This document shows positions 43,927 through 52,452 of a DNA stretch of 64,000 nucleotides, one piece after another. The notes below the pieces were generated by a model. The model had not been told where the DNA came from. It made no database searches and was given only the letters and a program-made list of their open reading frames with translations. Position numbers and translations under genes: made by a program. The stretch's first letter is position 1, and each line of letters begins with the position of its first letter. This DNA is from Thermaerobacter sp. FW80 (GTDB lineage: Bacteria; Bacillota; Sulfobacillia; Thermaerobacterales; Thermaerobacteraceae). The stretch is from assembly GCF_004634385.1 (NCBI RefSeq), contig NZ_CP037895.1:434001-498000 (forward strand), written 5' to 3'.

Positions 43927-44588
43927 CGCCCCTTCCTGGGTGTCGACACCGGGTGTCGGCCGTCACATCCACCGGCGGACCTCGTCATCCAGGGGCGCCG
44001 CGGGCGCCCGCTCGTCGTGGGAAGCGGCCTCGCCCGTCCTCGCCGTCCGGTCCAGCCGGCCGTCGTCCGGGGGGCCTGGGGGGAGGGGGCGCCGCGGACG
44101 GCCGGTTCGTCCCTGCTGGCGACCGCGGCCGGCCGGGAAGGCACATCCGGGGGGCTGGCCGCCGCGGGGGCCGCGCCGGCCGACAGCCCACCGAGGTCCG
44201 GCCGGCGGCCGCGCCACCACCAGACCAGCACGCCGGCGCCGGCGGCGACGGCCAGGAAGGGGCCGGCCCAACCGAGAAGATACCAGCCGTGGCGGGGCGG
44301 CATGTACACCACCCAGGCGCCGTAGCGGTCGGCGAAGGTCTGGAGGATCTCGTCCCGGCTGCGGCCCTGGGCCAGCATCCGGCGGATCTCCTGGCGCATC
44401 TGGAGGGCGACCGCCGAGTTGGAGTCGGCCACGGACTGGCCCTCGCACACGGGGCAGCGCAGCGCCCGTTCCAGGGACCGCGCCTCCCGCTCCAGGGGAT
44501 CCGCTTGCCCCAGGTGCCACGCCAGCCACGGCGCCAGGACCAGCGTGGCCGCCAGGACGACGATCCACGGCCAGGACGGGCGCGACAC
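43923..44588 (-). CDS. ccmH: Cytochrome c maturation protein CcmH
   Basis: Membrane-anchored thiol protein that reduces the apocytochrome haem-binding cysteines. LRCPVCEGQSVADSNSAVAL contains the CXXC, and MRQEIRRMLAQGRSRDEILQ plus YGAWVVYMPP complete the domain, between two membrane helices. The 75-residue Pro/Arg tail is nonconserved and carries a GGTTCGTCC word. The GTG at 44588 is chosen (GAGG upstream); a TTG at 44609 is possible. Confidence 0.9.
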   Translation of the reverse strand: MSRPSWPWIVVLAATLVLAPWLAWHLGQADPLEREARSLERALRCPVCEGQSVADSNSAVALQMRQEIRRMLAQGRSRDEILQTFADRYGAWVVYMPPRHGWYLLGWAGPFLAVAAGAGVLVWWWRGRRPDLGGLSAGAAPAAASPPDVPSRPAAVASRDEPAVRGAPSPQAPRTTAGWTGRRGRARPLPTTSGRPRRPWMTRSAGGCDGRHPVSTPRKGR

Positions 44589-45002
44589 GGTCCTCACCCC
44601 GCCCACCAATGTAACCTAGCCCCGCGCCTCCCGCCACCGGCCTCGGCCCGATGGCGGCCCACGGTCGTGGCGCCCCCGCCCAACGGGGGCGACGGGCGGC
44701 ATGGGGCGGACGGCACGGGAACCCTCCCAGGTGCGGGGCCCCCGGGCGGGGCGGCCGGCCCAGGGGGCCGGCGGTACTCGCCTCCGGCTCCCGGGGAGCG
44801 CCAGCCTGTGGTGGTGGGCACGGTGGTGGTACAAGGTGGAAGGGGCCGGGAAGGAGCGGGATGTCACCCGACGATGGGCCGCGACGGAGACCGATCCCAG
44901 CCGGGCCAGGGGTCCGGACACCCGGGGGTAGGGGCCGACGCCCCGCGTCGTCCGCTATCACCGGCCAGACGGGCGCCGTCCCCGCCCGGGAGTCACCCGG
45001 GG
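44589..45002. other. Gap ccmH-DUF1405 with 32-base direct repeat
   Basis: CACCCGGGGGTRGGGGCCGR plus twelve more bases occurs at 44919 and again at 44994, the second copy covering the start of the next gene. No gene is seen in the gap. Confidence 0.5.
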
Positions 45003-45635
45003 GTGGGGGCCGGCGCCCCGCGTCGACCGGGGCGCCGGCTGGCGGCGGCCGCGCTGGCCTGGCTCGGGCGCCTTCCCGCCAGCCGCCCTGCCACGGCGCT
45101 GCTGGTCCTGGTCAACGCCGTGGGCTCCATCTGGGGGTTCTGGTGGTATCGCGACCAGCTCCTCGCCACCCCGGCGTGGCAGTGGCCCGTGGTCCCCGAC
45201 TCGCCCACGGCCTCGACCCTCTTCACGATGGTGCTGGTGCTGCAGCTGGCGCGTCGGCCCGTCCCGGCCCTGGCTTCCTGGGCCTACCTGGTGATGATCA
45301 AGTACGGCCTCTGGACGGTGGTGGTCCTGGGCGGCTACGCGCTGCGGGCGGGCTTCGTCGACGGCGAGGCCGCACTGCTCATCGCCTCCCACGCCGGCAT
45401 GGCCCTCGAGGCGCTGCTCTACCTCCGCGCCTACCCCGGTTCGCTGCGCGGAGTGGGGGCGGCCACGGCGTGGAGCCTGTTCAACGACGCCGTCGACTAC
45501 CTGGCCGGGTTGCATCCCACGCTGCCCGGCCCCGAGGTGTGGGGGCTGGCGGCCGCCTCTGCGCCCCTGCTCACCGGACTGGGCGCCGCCGCCGTGCTTC
45601 ACGGGGCCCGACGGGCCCGGCCGGCGGGGCCCTGA
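45003..45635 (+). CDS. DUF1405 membrane protein (YpjA-like)
   Basis: About 210 residues with six membrane helices. VLVNAVGSIWGFWWYRDQL, WPVVPDSPTASTLFTMVL and HAGMALEALLYL match the DUF1405/YpjA pattern of Firmicutes. Function unknown. The start is uncertain: GTG 45003 lies inside a direct repeat and lacks a strong ribosome site. Confidence 0.75.
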   Translation: MGAGAPRRPGRRLAAAALAWLGRLPASRPATALLVLVNAVGSIWGFWWYRDQLLATPAWQWPVVPDSPTASTLFTMVLVLQLARRPVPALASWAYLVMIKYGLWTVVVLGGYALRAGFVDGEAALLIASHAGMALEALLYLRAYPGSLRGVGAATAWSLFNDAVDYLAGLHPTLPGPEVWGLAAASAPLLTGLGAAAVLHGARRARPAGP

Positions 45636-45658
45636 GGCCGGCGCTCGGCCGCCGAGCG

Positions 45659-45790
45659 GCGGCCCGCTGGTGGGCGCGGTGGCGCGCTGGCGTGTGGGCG
45701 GCCCTCCGGTGGGCGCGATGGCGCGTCGGCGCGTGGGCGGCCCGCCGGCGCGCGCGGTGGCGCCGTCGGCGTGTGGGCGGCCCGCCGCTG
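45659..45790. repeat. Tandem 39-base repeat, three and a half copies
   Basis: Units begin GCGGCCCG and contain GGCGCGNTGGCGCG with a GTGTGG end. The gap 45636-46255 is otherwise GC-rich and gene-free; a looser CCCCGCCGGCACGCC-type repetition continues to about 46240. Confidence 0.7.
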
Positions 45791-46255
45791 GGCCGGCCGC
45801 GGCACGCTGGCGCGGGGGCGGCCTCGTGGCGGGCGGGCGGCGGTACGCCCATGCCCTGCCCCTGCCCGCGCCCCGCGCCACCGCCACCTCCTGGGACCAC
45901 CGCCTGGGCCTTGCCGCCCGCCCCGGCATGGCGAGGGCCGGCAGCCGCCGGCTGCCGGCCCTCGCCCGGCACCCTCCCCGGGATGTGCCTCATCGCACCA
46001 GCGGCAAGGGTCCGCGGCGGACCCCGGCCCTCCGTTGGCGTGCGTGGCGCCAGGCCTGCGCCCACCCCCCACCGTCGTCCGCATGGCCTGCCCGCCGCCA
46101 CGCCCCGCCCGTCGACCCGCCACCGCGCCCGGCACCCCGTCCCTTGGCCCGCCACCAATAGCCAAAGCCCATGCCCCGCCGGCACGCCCCCTGGCACGCC
46201 ACCACGCCACAGGCACCCCATGGCCCGCCGGCGCGCCCCATGGGGTGAGGCCGTC

Positions 46256-47107
46256 TCACCGGGCGAAGACGTGGTTGCCGATCCTGGCGGTCACCTCGAG
46301 GGCGCAGAGGAACCCGCCGCCCCCCTCGCCGCAGCGCTGCCGCGCCGGGTTGTAGAAGTAGAGCGCCCCGTTGGACGGATCCCGGCCGGCCAGGGCGTCC
46401 CGGGCCGCCCGCAGGGCGGCGGAACTCGGCCGGATCTGCGGGATCCGCTCCGCCGCCGTCGGGAATTGACCCGGCTGGTAGATCACGGCCCGGACGGAGT
46501 CCGGGAACCGCGGGCTCCGAACCCGGTTGAGGATCACCGCCGCGACGGCCACCTTCCCCTCATACGGCTCGCCACCGGCCTCGATCTGGACGATGCGGGC
46601 CAGCAGCTGCAGCTCGTCGAGCCGGACGGCGACGCGGTCGGCGGCGGTGCGACGGCCGGCCGAGGCGGTGCGCGCCGAGGCCCGACGGGCTTCCGCCTTG
46701 GGGGCGGCGGCCCGTGCAGCCGCCTCCGCCTTGCGGACGGCCTGCCGCCGAGCCTGCTCGCGTTGGCGCGCAGCCTCCCGACGGCGGGCCTCCTCCTGCT
46801 GACGCAACCGCGCCAGCCGCTCCCGTCGCGCCCGTTCCTCCCACCGCGCCGTCCACATCCGCCGGCCCAGGGCGAGCTTGTGGCGGCGCTCCACCTCGGC
46901 CGCCCGCAGCGCCGCCCGGCTCTCCGCCGCCTCGCGGTGGACCTCGGCCCGCTGCTCCACCGACGGCACCGGCGCCGCCGGCCCGTGGGCCTGCACGTCG
47001 TGGCGCGGCGCCACGGCGGTGAAGGCCCAGAGCAGCATGCCCGTCCACACGCCTGCCTGCAACAGCTTCGCCGGTCGTGCATCCGCGCGTGGGTCGCTGT
47101 GGCTCAT
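46256..47107 (-). CDS. SleB/CwlJ-type cell wall hydrolase with coiled coil
   Basis: Peptidoglycan hydrolase domain used in spore-cortex breakdown. The catalytic domain is at the C-terminus: LLARIVQIEAGGEPYEGKVA with the active Glu, then VAAVILNRV and GALYFYNP. It follows one N-terminal membrane helix and a 100-residue Arg/Ala/Glu coiled coil (residues about 60-160). The ATG at 47107 lies only 9 bases after a -10 box and has no ribosome site, so the mRNA may be nearly leaderless. Confidence 0.88.
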   Translation of the reverse strand: MSHSDPRADARPAKLLQAGVWTGMLLWAFTAVAPRHDVQAHGPAAPVPSVEQRAEVHREAAESRAALRAAEVERRHKLALGRRMWTARWEERARRERLARLRQQEEARRREAARQREQARRQAVRKAEAAARAAAPKAEARRASARTASAGRRTAADRVAVRLDELQLLARIVQIEAGGEPYEGKVAVAAVILNRVRSPRFPDSVRAVIYQPGQFPTAAERIPQIRPSSAALRAARDALAGRDPSNGALYFYNPARQRCGEGGGGFLCALEVTARIGNHVFAR

Positions 47108-47116
47108 GGCGCGGTG

Positions 47117-47145
47117 ATAGTAACAGATGTGTAACAGAAATGCAA
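47117..47145 (-). promoter_or_regulatory. Promoter of the wall hydrolase gene
   Basis: Minus-strand TTGCAT (47140-47145), 17-base spacer, TACTAT (47117-47122), in an AT-rich island. Confidence 0.75.
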
Positions 47146-47267
47146 GAGGCGGGTGTCGCAATCGTTACACCCGGGCGGTGGGCGTCCGTCCTCGGGCGGG
47201 AGTTTGCAGGATTGTTGCGCGTTCCGTTACGGGACGATGACAGCCCCCGAGGACGGCCGCCGGCCGG

Positions 47268-48731
47268 TCACGAGGGCTGCCAGCCTGCGGGGAGGCCCAG
47301 CATGGCCCGGAACGCGTCGGCCAACTCGGCCGGCGCCGCCAGCAGGACGTACTTGGCCTGCTCGCGGAAGTTGCGGGCGATGTTGGGGGCCAGCACCGAG
47401 ACCTCGGGATCGGCGGTGGTGTAGACGCGGTCGCCCGCCACCACGGGCACCTCGAAGAAGAGCTCCTTGCCGCCGCCGACGATGTCCACCAGCAGGTGGT
47501 GCTCCTCCACGGGCCGCGCCAGGCGGCGCGCCAGGGCGCGACAGGCGTCGCGGGACCACGCCTCCCGCTCCCAGTAGCCCGCTCGCACCAGGTCGCGGAT
47601 CTCCGTGCCGTACTCGCCCGCCAGGGCGCGGGGGTAGCTGAGGCGGGCCACCCGCTTGTACAGCCGGCGGCCGGCGCCCGTCAGGCGCTCCACGAGGTCG
47701 CGGGTGACCGGGTGGGGCACGCCCCGGAGGAGGGCCAGGGCCTGCTCGTCATCGAGGTCGATGAAGTCGTCGATGGCGAAGGCACCAGCCCGCAGGGCCT
47801 CGGTCAGCGCCCTGCGCAGCATGGCGGCGGCGATGCGTCCCGTGTGGTGCCAGTAGACGTCCCGGTACATGATGTAGGACGCGAAGATCAGGGTCTCCAC
47901 GGCGGAGATGCCCTTGGGCGTCACCCCGACCCCCATGCCGTCGGGCGTCCAGCACACCGCGTCCAGCAGCCGCTGGTAGTCGATGCCGCGCCCGTACGGG
48001 ACGCCGATGTGCTCGCTGTCGCGGGCCAGATAGTCCAGCCGATCCGGGTTGATGGGACCCGCCAGCAGGTTGGCCAGGCGCGCCGTGGCCGCGTCGCCCG
48101 GGGCCGGTTCCTCCCGGATCACCTGGCAGACGCGGGCCGGATCGACCCCCCAGAGGTCGGTCAGGATCTGGCGGATCTCCGGGTTCTCGCGGATGATGGC
48201 CGCACCCCGCTCCTCGTGGCGGGGGAGCCGGCCGGCCAGCACCGGGTCGTCGTCGGGGATCTCCTCGATGGTGTGGGAGAAGGGGTAGTGCCCCACGTCG
48301 TGCAGCAGCGCCGCCACCAGGAAGGTCGCCACGTCGTCGGGCGTGAGGAGGTCACCGCCCCTCCCCTCCCCGGGTGCGTCGGCGCCGTCCGCCCCTCCCG
48401 GCGCGTCGGGCACGTCGTCGCCACCCCGCCCGGTGCGCCGCGATCGCGTCAGCAGGGCCAGCACGAGCCGCCGCGCCATCTCGTAGGTCCCGAGGGAGTG
48501 CTCGAAGCGGGTGTGGACGGCGCCGGGATAGACCAGATAGGACGGACCCGTCTGACGAACCCGGCGCAGCCGCTGGAAGGCCGCACTGTCCACCAGGGCT
48601 CGCAACCGGCGGGTGGTGGGGATGTTGCCGGTCACCGGGATGCGGATGGGCGGGAGCTGGCGGTCCCATCCCACCAGCTCCGGCACCTCGGCCGGATCCC
48701 ACGTGATCGGCCCGGTCCGCGTCGACGCCAT
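47268..48731 (-). CDS. HD-superfamily phosphohydrolase (dNTPase/SAMHD1-like)
   Basis: The HD site is complete: HTRFEHSLGTYEMA supplies the first His, LLHDVGHYPFSHTIE the HD pair, and PDRLDYLARDS the final Asp. This arrangement is typical of YwfO/SAMHD1-like proteins that hydrolyse dNTPs; substrate not determined. A Gly/Asp-rich insert of about 35 residues sits between the first two motifs. The ATG at 48731 has its GGAGG 14 bases away, so the start is uncertain. Confidence 0.88.
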   Translation of the reverse strand: MASTRTGPITWDPAEVPELVGWDRQLPPIRIPVTGNIPTTRRLRALVDSAAFQRLRRVRQTGPSYLVYPGAVHTRFEHSLGTYEMARRLVLALLTRSRRTGRGGDDVPDAPGGADGADAPGEGRGGDLLTPDDVATFLVAALLHDVGHYPFSHTIEEIPDDDPVLAGRLPRHEERGAAIIRENPEIRQILTDLWGVDPARVCQVIREEPAPGDAATARLANLLAGPINPDRLDYLARDSEHIGVPYGRGIDYQRLLDAVCWTPDGMGVGVTPKGISAVETLIFASYIMYRDVYWHHTGRIAAAMLRRALTEALRAGAFAIDDFIDLDDEQALALLRGVPHPVTRDLVERLTGAGRRLYKRVARLSYPRALAGEYGTEIRDLVRAGYWEREAWSRDACRALARRLARPVEEHHLLVDIVGGGKELFFEVPVVAGDRVYTTADPEVSVLAPNIARNFREQAKYVLLAAPAELADAFRAMLGLPAGWQPS

Positions 48732-48929
48732 GACGAGATCCGTCCCCTCCTCCCCCTCGACGGGGTGGGACCGCAGCCGGTGGGGGCGCGGGCCTCCAAG
48801 GTCTAGGCCTGGGCCTGGCCCGCCGCCGCGCCGGTGCACCGGGCCCCGGCGCGGCGCCCTTGCCCGCAGTGAACGGCACGCCCGCGGCGCACGGCGCGCC
48901 CGCGGCTCGCGACATGCCGCTCCGGCCCC

Positions 48930-49838
48930 TCACCCCCCACCGCCGGTGCCGTCGGCTTCGCCGCCGGCCGCGCCCGCTGCCTCGGGGCCTGCCGCCGTCG
49001 CGGGGTCCGTCCCCACGCCGACCCACTCCACCCGGCCGTCGGCGTAGTGCTCTCGCTTCCAGATGGGCGCCCGCACCTTCAGCGCGTCGATGGCGTAGCG
49101 GGCGGCGGCGAAGGCATCCGGCCGGTGGGGCGCCGCGGCGGCCACCACCACGCTGGCCTCGCCGATGGCCACCGGGCCCGTGCGATGGCCGATGGCGACC
49201 CGCACGCCGGGCCAGCGGGCCTCGGCCTCCGCTCCGATGCGCGCCAGCTCCTCGGCCGCCATGGGGAGGTACGCCTCGTACTCCAGGCGCCGCGTCTCCC
49301 GCGGGCCGGTGAACCGGCGCGTGATGCCGACGAAGAGCACCACGGCCCCGTGGTCGTCCCGGGCGACGGCGCGGAACAGCTCGTCCAGCGACAGGGGCGC
49401 GGCGGTGACGAAGAAACGGCCGTCCTGGCCGGCGGTGATCCGCCCCGCCCCGCCACGGCCCGGGGCGGCGACCTCCGCGGCGCCGGGATCCGCGGCTCCG
49501 CCGCTGACCGGTGGGATCAGGGCCACCTCGTCGCCGTCACGAAGGGGCACCTCTGGATCGGCGTAGCGCCCGTTGACGGCCAGGCGACACAGCTCGAGGA
49601 GACCGCGCTGGGCCGGGTTGCGACGGGCCAGTTCGTCCCGCACCGTGGCCGCCCGGGCGCCGCCGGGCACGACCAGCTCCAGCTGCCGGGTGCCCAACCG
49701 CTCGGCGACCACGGCGAACAGGCGCACCCGCACCCGGAGCGACCGGGACGAACCGGCCGACGCGGCGCCCGGCTTCGCGGGCTGCCCCTCCCGGGCCGCC
49801 GCCCAGCCTGCGGTGGAGGACCCCGACGGCTGCGTCAT
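48930..49838 (-). CDS. MoaD-MoaE fusion (molybdopterin synthase)
   Basis: Residues about 35-115 are MoaD (VRVRLFAVVAERLG to VALIPPVSGG); residues about 130-280 are MoaE (GAVVLFVGITRRFTG, RVAIGHRTGPVAIGEASVVV, PIWKREHYADG with the catalytic Lys). The MoaD Gly-Gly is followed by a linker instead of a free C-terminus. In mycobacterial MoaX a similar fusion is cleaved to become active. The N-terminal tail carries a GGACGAACC word. GAGGAGGGA precedes the ATG. Confidence 0.92.
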   Translation of the reverse strand: MTQPSGSSTAGWAAAREGQPAKPGAASAGSSRSLRVRVRLFAVVAERLGTRQLELVVPGGARAATVRDELARRNPAQRGLLELCRLAVNGRYADPEVPLRDGDEVALIPPVSGGAADPGAAEVAAPGRGGAGRITAGQDGRFFVTAAPLSLDELFRAVARDDHGAVVLFVGITRRFTGPRETRRLEYEAYLPMAAEELARIGAEAEARWPGVRVAIGHRTGPVAIGEASVVVAAAAPHRPDAFAAARYAIDALKVRAPIWKREHYADGRVEWVGVGTDPATAAGPEAAGAAGGEADGTGGGG

Positions 49839-50283
49839 CGTCCGTCCCTCCTCGCCCTCGCCGCCCCGGTCACGCCGGACGCACCGGGCGCGAGGGTTCG
49901 CCGACGCATCCCGTCCCCTCGGAGGCGGATCCCGTCGGCAGGCACACGCATCCTACGCAAAACGCGGCGCACCCTCTCGAATGCGAAACGCAGGGCCATC
50001 CCCTCGAAATGGTAGCATCTTTGGGACGCCGGCCACGAGCCCCGCCCGTCGGCCGGCCACCGTCCGCAGCTGCTCGGCGTGGGCCCGGGCCTCGTGCTCG
50101 GGCCCGAGGACCACCGCGATCTCGCCGTTCTGGGCTCGGCGTGGGCCCGGGCTTCGTGTCGGCCCTGTTATCCTATAGAGGGCCCCTTCCCGCATGCGAT
50201 AGGGCCCTTCCCGCATCCGCCCGACCCAGGTCGCGGTACCCGTTCCGCGATGGGGACACTCCGGGTCGCCGAGGTGATGGGCT
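49839..50283. other. Divergent gap moaDE-rtcB with direct repeats
   Basis: A 32-base near-identical repeat starting GCTCGGCGTGGGCCCGGGC lies at 50072 and 50134. A shorter GGCCCTTCCCGCAT repeat lies near 50181 and 50202, next to an AT-rich TTATCCTATAGA box that may be the rtcB promoter. No gene is seen. Confidence 0.5.
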
Positions 50284-51714
50284 GTGCGCATCGAGCGCGA
50301 CGGGCCGTATCGCTACCGCATCCCCCGTCAGGGGGCCATGCGGGTCGACGCCGTCTTCTACGCGTCGCCCGACATCGCCCGCGACCTCAAGGCGGAGGGC
50401 GACCAGTCCCTGCACCAGCTGGTCAACGTGGCGACCCTACCGGGCATCGTCGAGCCGGCCGTCGCCTTGCCCGACATCCATTGGGGCTACGGCTTCCCCA
50501 TCGGCGGGGTGGCCGCCTTCGACCCGCGCCGGGGTGGGGTGGTGAGCCCGGGGGGCGTCGGCTTCGACATCAATTGCGGGGTGCGGCTGCTCTGCAGCGA
50601 CCTGACGCGGGAGGAGCTGGAACCCCGCAAGGAGGCGCTGGCCGATGCGCTGTTCCGGCTGGTGCCGGCCGGCGTCGGCTCCGAACGACGCGAGCTGCGC
50701 CTCACGGCCGCGGACTGGCCGCGCCTGTTGACCCGTGGCGCCGGCTGGGCGGTGGAGCAGGGCCTGGGCGATCCGGGCGATCTGGAATGCATCGAATCCG
50801 GGGGCGCCCTGCCAGGGGCCGATCCCGACCGGGTCTCGCCGCGGGCCCTGGAACGGGGCGGTTCGCAACTGGGAACTCTGGGCAGCGGCAACCACTTCCT
50901 CGAGGTTCAATATGTCGAACACGTCTACGATCCGGAGGCGGCTGAGGCCTTCGGCCTCTTCCCCGGGCAGGTGACGGTGCTGATCCACACCGGGTCCCGC
51001 GGCCTCGGCCACCAGGTGTGCCAGGACTTCGTCGACCGCATGCTGGCGGCCGCGCGGCGCCACGGCATCGAGCTGCCCGACCGGCAGCTGGCGGCGGCTC
51101 CCATCGAGAGCCCCGAGGGGCAGGGGTACCTCGGGGCCATGGCCGCGGCGGCCAACTTCGCCTTCGCCAACCGGCAGGTGATCACCGCCTACGCCCGCGA
51201 GGCCTTTACGCGGGCCGGCTTCGGGCCGGGTTCGACCCGCTTGCGGGTCCTCTACGATCTGGCCCACAACAACGCCAAGTGGGAGGAACACGGCGGCCGC
51301 CGGGTGCTGGTCCACCGCAAGGGCGCGACCCGCGCCTTCGGCCCCGGCCACCCCGACGTGCCCGCCCGCTACCGCGCCGTCGGCCAGCCGGTGCTGGTCC
51401 CGGGCGACATGGGGCGGTACTCGTACGTCCTGGCCGGCACCGAGGGCGCCATGGCGGAGACCTTCGGGTCCAGCTGCCACGGCGCCGGCCGCCGGTTGAG
51501 CCGCAGCCAGGCCAAGAAGGTGGCGCGCCAGCGGGACGCGGTGGGCGAGCTGGCGCGCCGGGGGATCCTGGTGCGGGCCGCCACCCGTGCCACCGTGGAC
51601 GAGGAGATCCCCGAGGCCTACAAGGACGTGGCCGACGTGGTCGAGGCGGTGGAGGGCGCCGGCCTCGGCCGGCGGGTGGCGCGGCTGCGGCCGCTGATCG
51701 TGGTCAAGGGATAG
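50284..51714 (+). CDS. rtcB: RNA-splicing ligase RtcB
   Basis: Joins 2',3'-cyclic phosphate (or 3'-phosphate) and 5'-OH RNA ends using GTP and Mn. GFDINCGVRLL holds the metal Cys, GSGNHFLEVQY the GTP/Mn residues, IHTGSRGLGHQV follows, and SSCHGAGRRLSR contains the His that is guanylated. 476 residues is standard. It starts at GTG 50284 with GAGGTGAT upstream and precedes its activator archease by 26 bases. Confidence 0.95.
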   Translation: MRIERDGPYRYRIPRQGAMRVDAVFYASPDIARDLKAEGDQSLHQLVNVATLPGIVEPAVALPDIHWGYGFPIGGVAAFDPRRGGVVSPGGVGFDINCGVRLLCSDLTREELEPRKEALADALFRLVPAGVGSERRELRLTAADWPRLLTRGAGWAVEQGLGDPGDLECIESGGALPGADPDRVSPRALERGGSQLGTLGSGNHFLEVQYVEHVYDPEAAEAFGLFPGQVTVLIHTGSRGLGHQVCQDFVDRMLAAARRHGIELPDRQLAAAPIESPEGQGYLGAMAAAANFAFANRQVITAYAREAFTRAGFGPGSTRLRVLYDLAHNNAKWEEHGGRRVLVHRKGATRAFGPGHPDVPARYRAVGQPVLVPGDMGRYSYVLAGTEGAMAETFGSSCHGAGRRLSRSQAKKVARQRDAVGELARRGILVRAATRATVDEEIPEAYKDVADVVEAVEGAGLGRRVARLRPLIVVKG

Positions 51715-51740
51715 GTGCGTCCGCCGGGAGGGCCTCGACG

Positions 51741-52397
51741 ATGACGCGGAAGCCGTTTCTAACCGGACCCCATGGGCCCGGGGATGGCCCCGGACCTCGC
51801 GCTGCCCCGGTCGTCACCCGATGGGGCTACCTGGATCACACCGCCGACGTCGCCTTCTGGGCGGAGGCACCCGACCTGCCGGCCCTCTTCCACGCCGCCA
51901 CGGAAGCCGTTCTCGGCCTCCTCTTGGAGCGTCCGCCCCGGCTGGTGCAGGGCCACCCGGACCGGCCGTCGCCGGTGCCGCGCGGCGAGCCCGGGATCCG
52001 GCCGCCCTCCACGGCCCCCGGCGGAGGGGAGCCCAGGCCGGCGGGTCCGGACGGCAGGCTCCAGCCGTTGGAGGCACGCCTCACGGCCCCGGACCTGGAG
52101 GGCCTGCTGGTGGGGTGGATCAACGAGCTGCTCTACTGGGTCCAGGACCGGCGGCTGGTGCCCGTCGCCCTGGCCCTGGACCCGGTCCCGGGGGACGACG
52201 GGTGGGCGCTCGCGGCGCGGGGGTGGGGCACCCCGCTGGACGTCGAGGCCATGGGCTGGCAAGGCGAGATCAAGGCGGCCACGTATCACCAGCTCGAGAT
52301 CGCCCGGCTCGCCGACGGCGACCGCGGCGGCGATGGCCGCCACGCCGGGGCCACCCCCGGGGGCGGCTGGCGGGCCCGGGTGGTCCTGGACGTCTGA
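51741..52397 (+). CDS. Archease
   Basis: Activates multiple turnover of RtcB. YLDHTADVAFWAEAPDLPAL and EIKAATYHQLEIA are the conserved archease blocks with metal-binding Asp and His residues. A Pro-rich insert of about 30 residues lies in the middle, and both termini are extended, giving 218 instead of about 140 residues. GGGAGGG precedes the ATG. Confidence 0.92.
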   Translation: MTRKPFLTGPHGPGDGPGPRAAPVVTRWGYLDHTADVAFWAEAPDLPALFHAATEAVLGLLLERPPRLVQGHPDRPSPVPRGEPGIRPPSTAPGGGEPRPAGPDGRLQPLEARLTAPDLEGLLVGWINELLYWVQDRRLVPVALALDPVPGDDGWALAARGWGTPLDVEAMGWQGEIKAATYHQLEIARLADGDRGGDGRHAGATPGGGWRARVVLDV

Positions 52398-52452
52398 GCG
52401 GATGGATGCGCCTCCGCCCCGGCTGCCGACGCGACCCCGACCTCGACGGCCG

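Noticed and set aside
42406-44325. 639-codon plus-strand frame opposite ccmF/ccmH
   Set aside because: Antisense shadow made of Gln/His/Arg-rich low complexity; the minus strand carries complete CcmF and CcmH motifs.
49839-50000. Molybdenum-cofactor riboswitch upstream of moaDE
   Set aside because: I could not find its conserved core; only short irregular repeats are visible.
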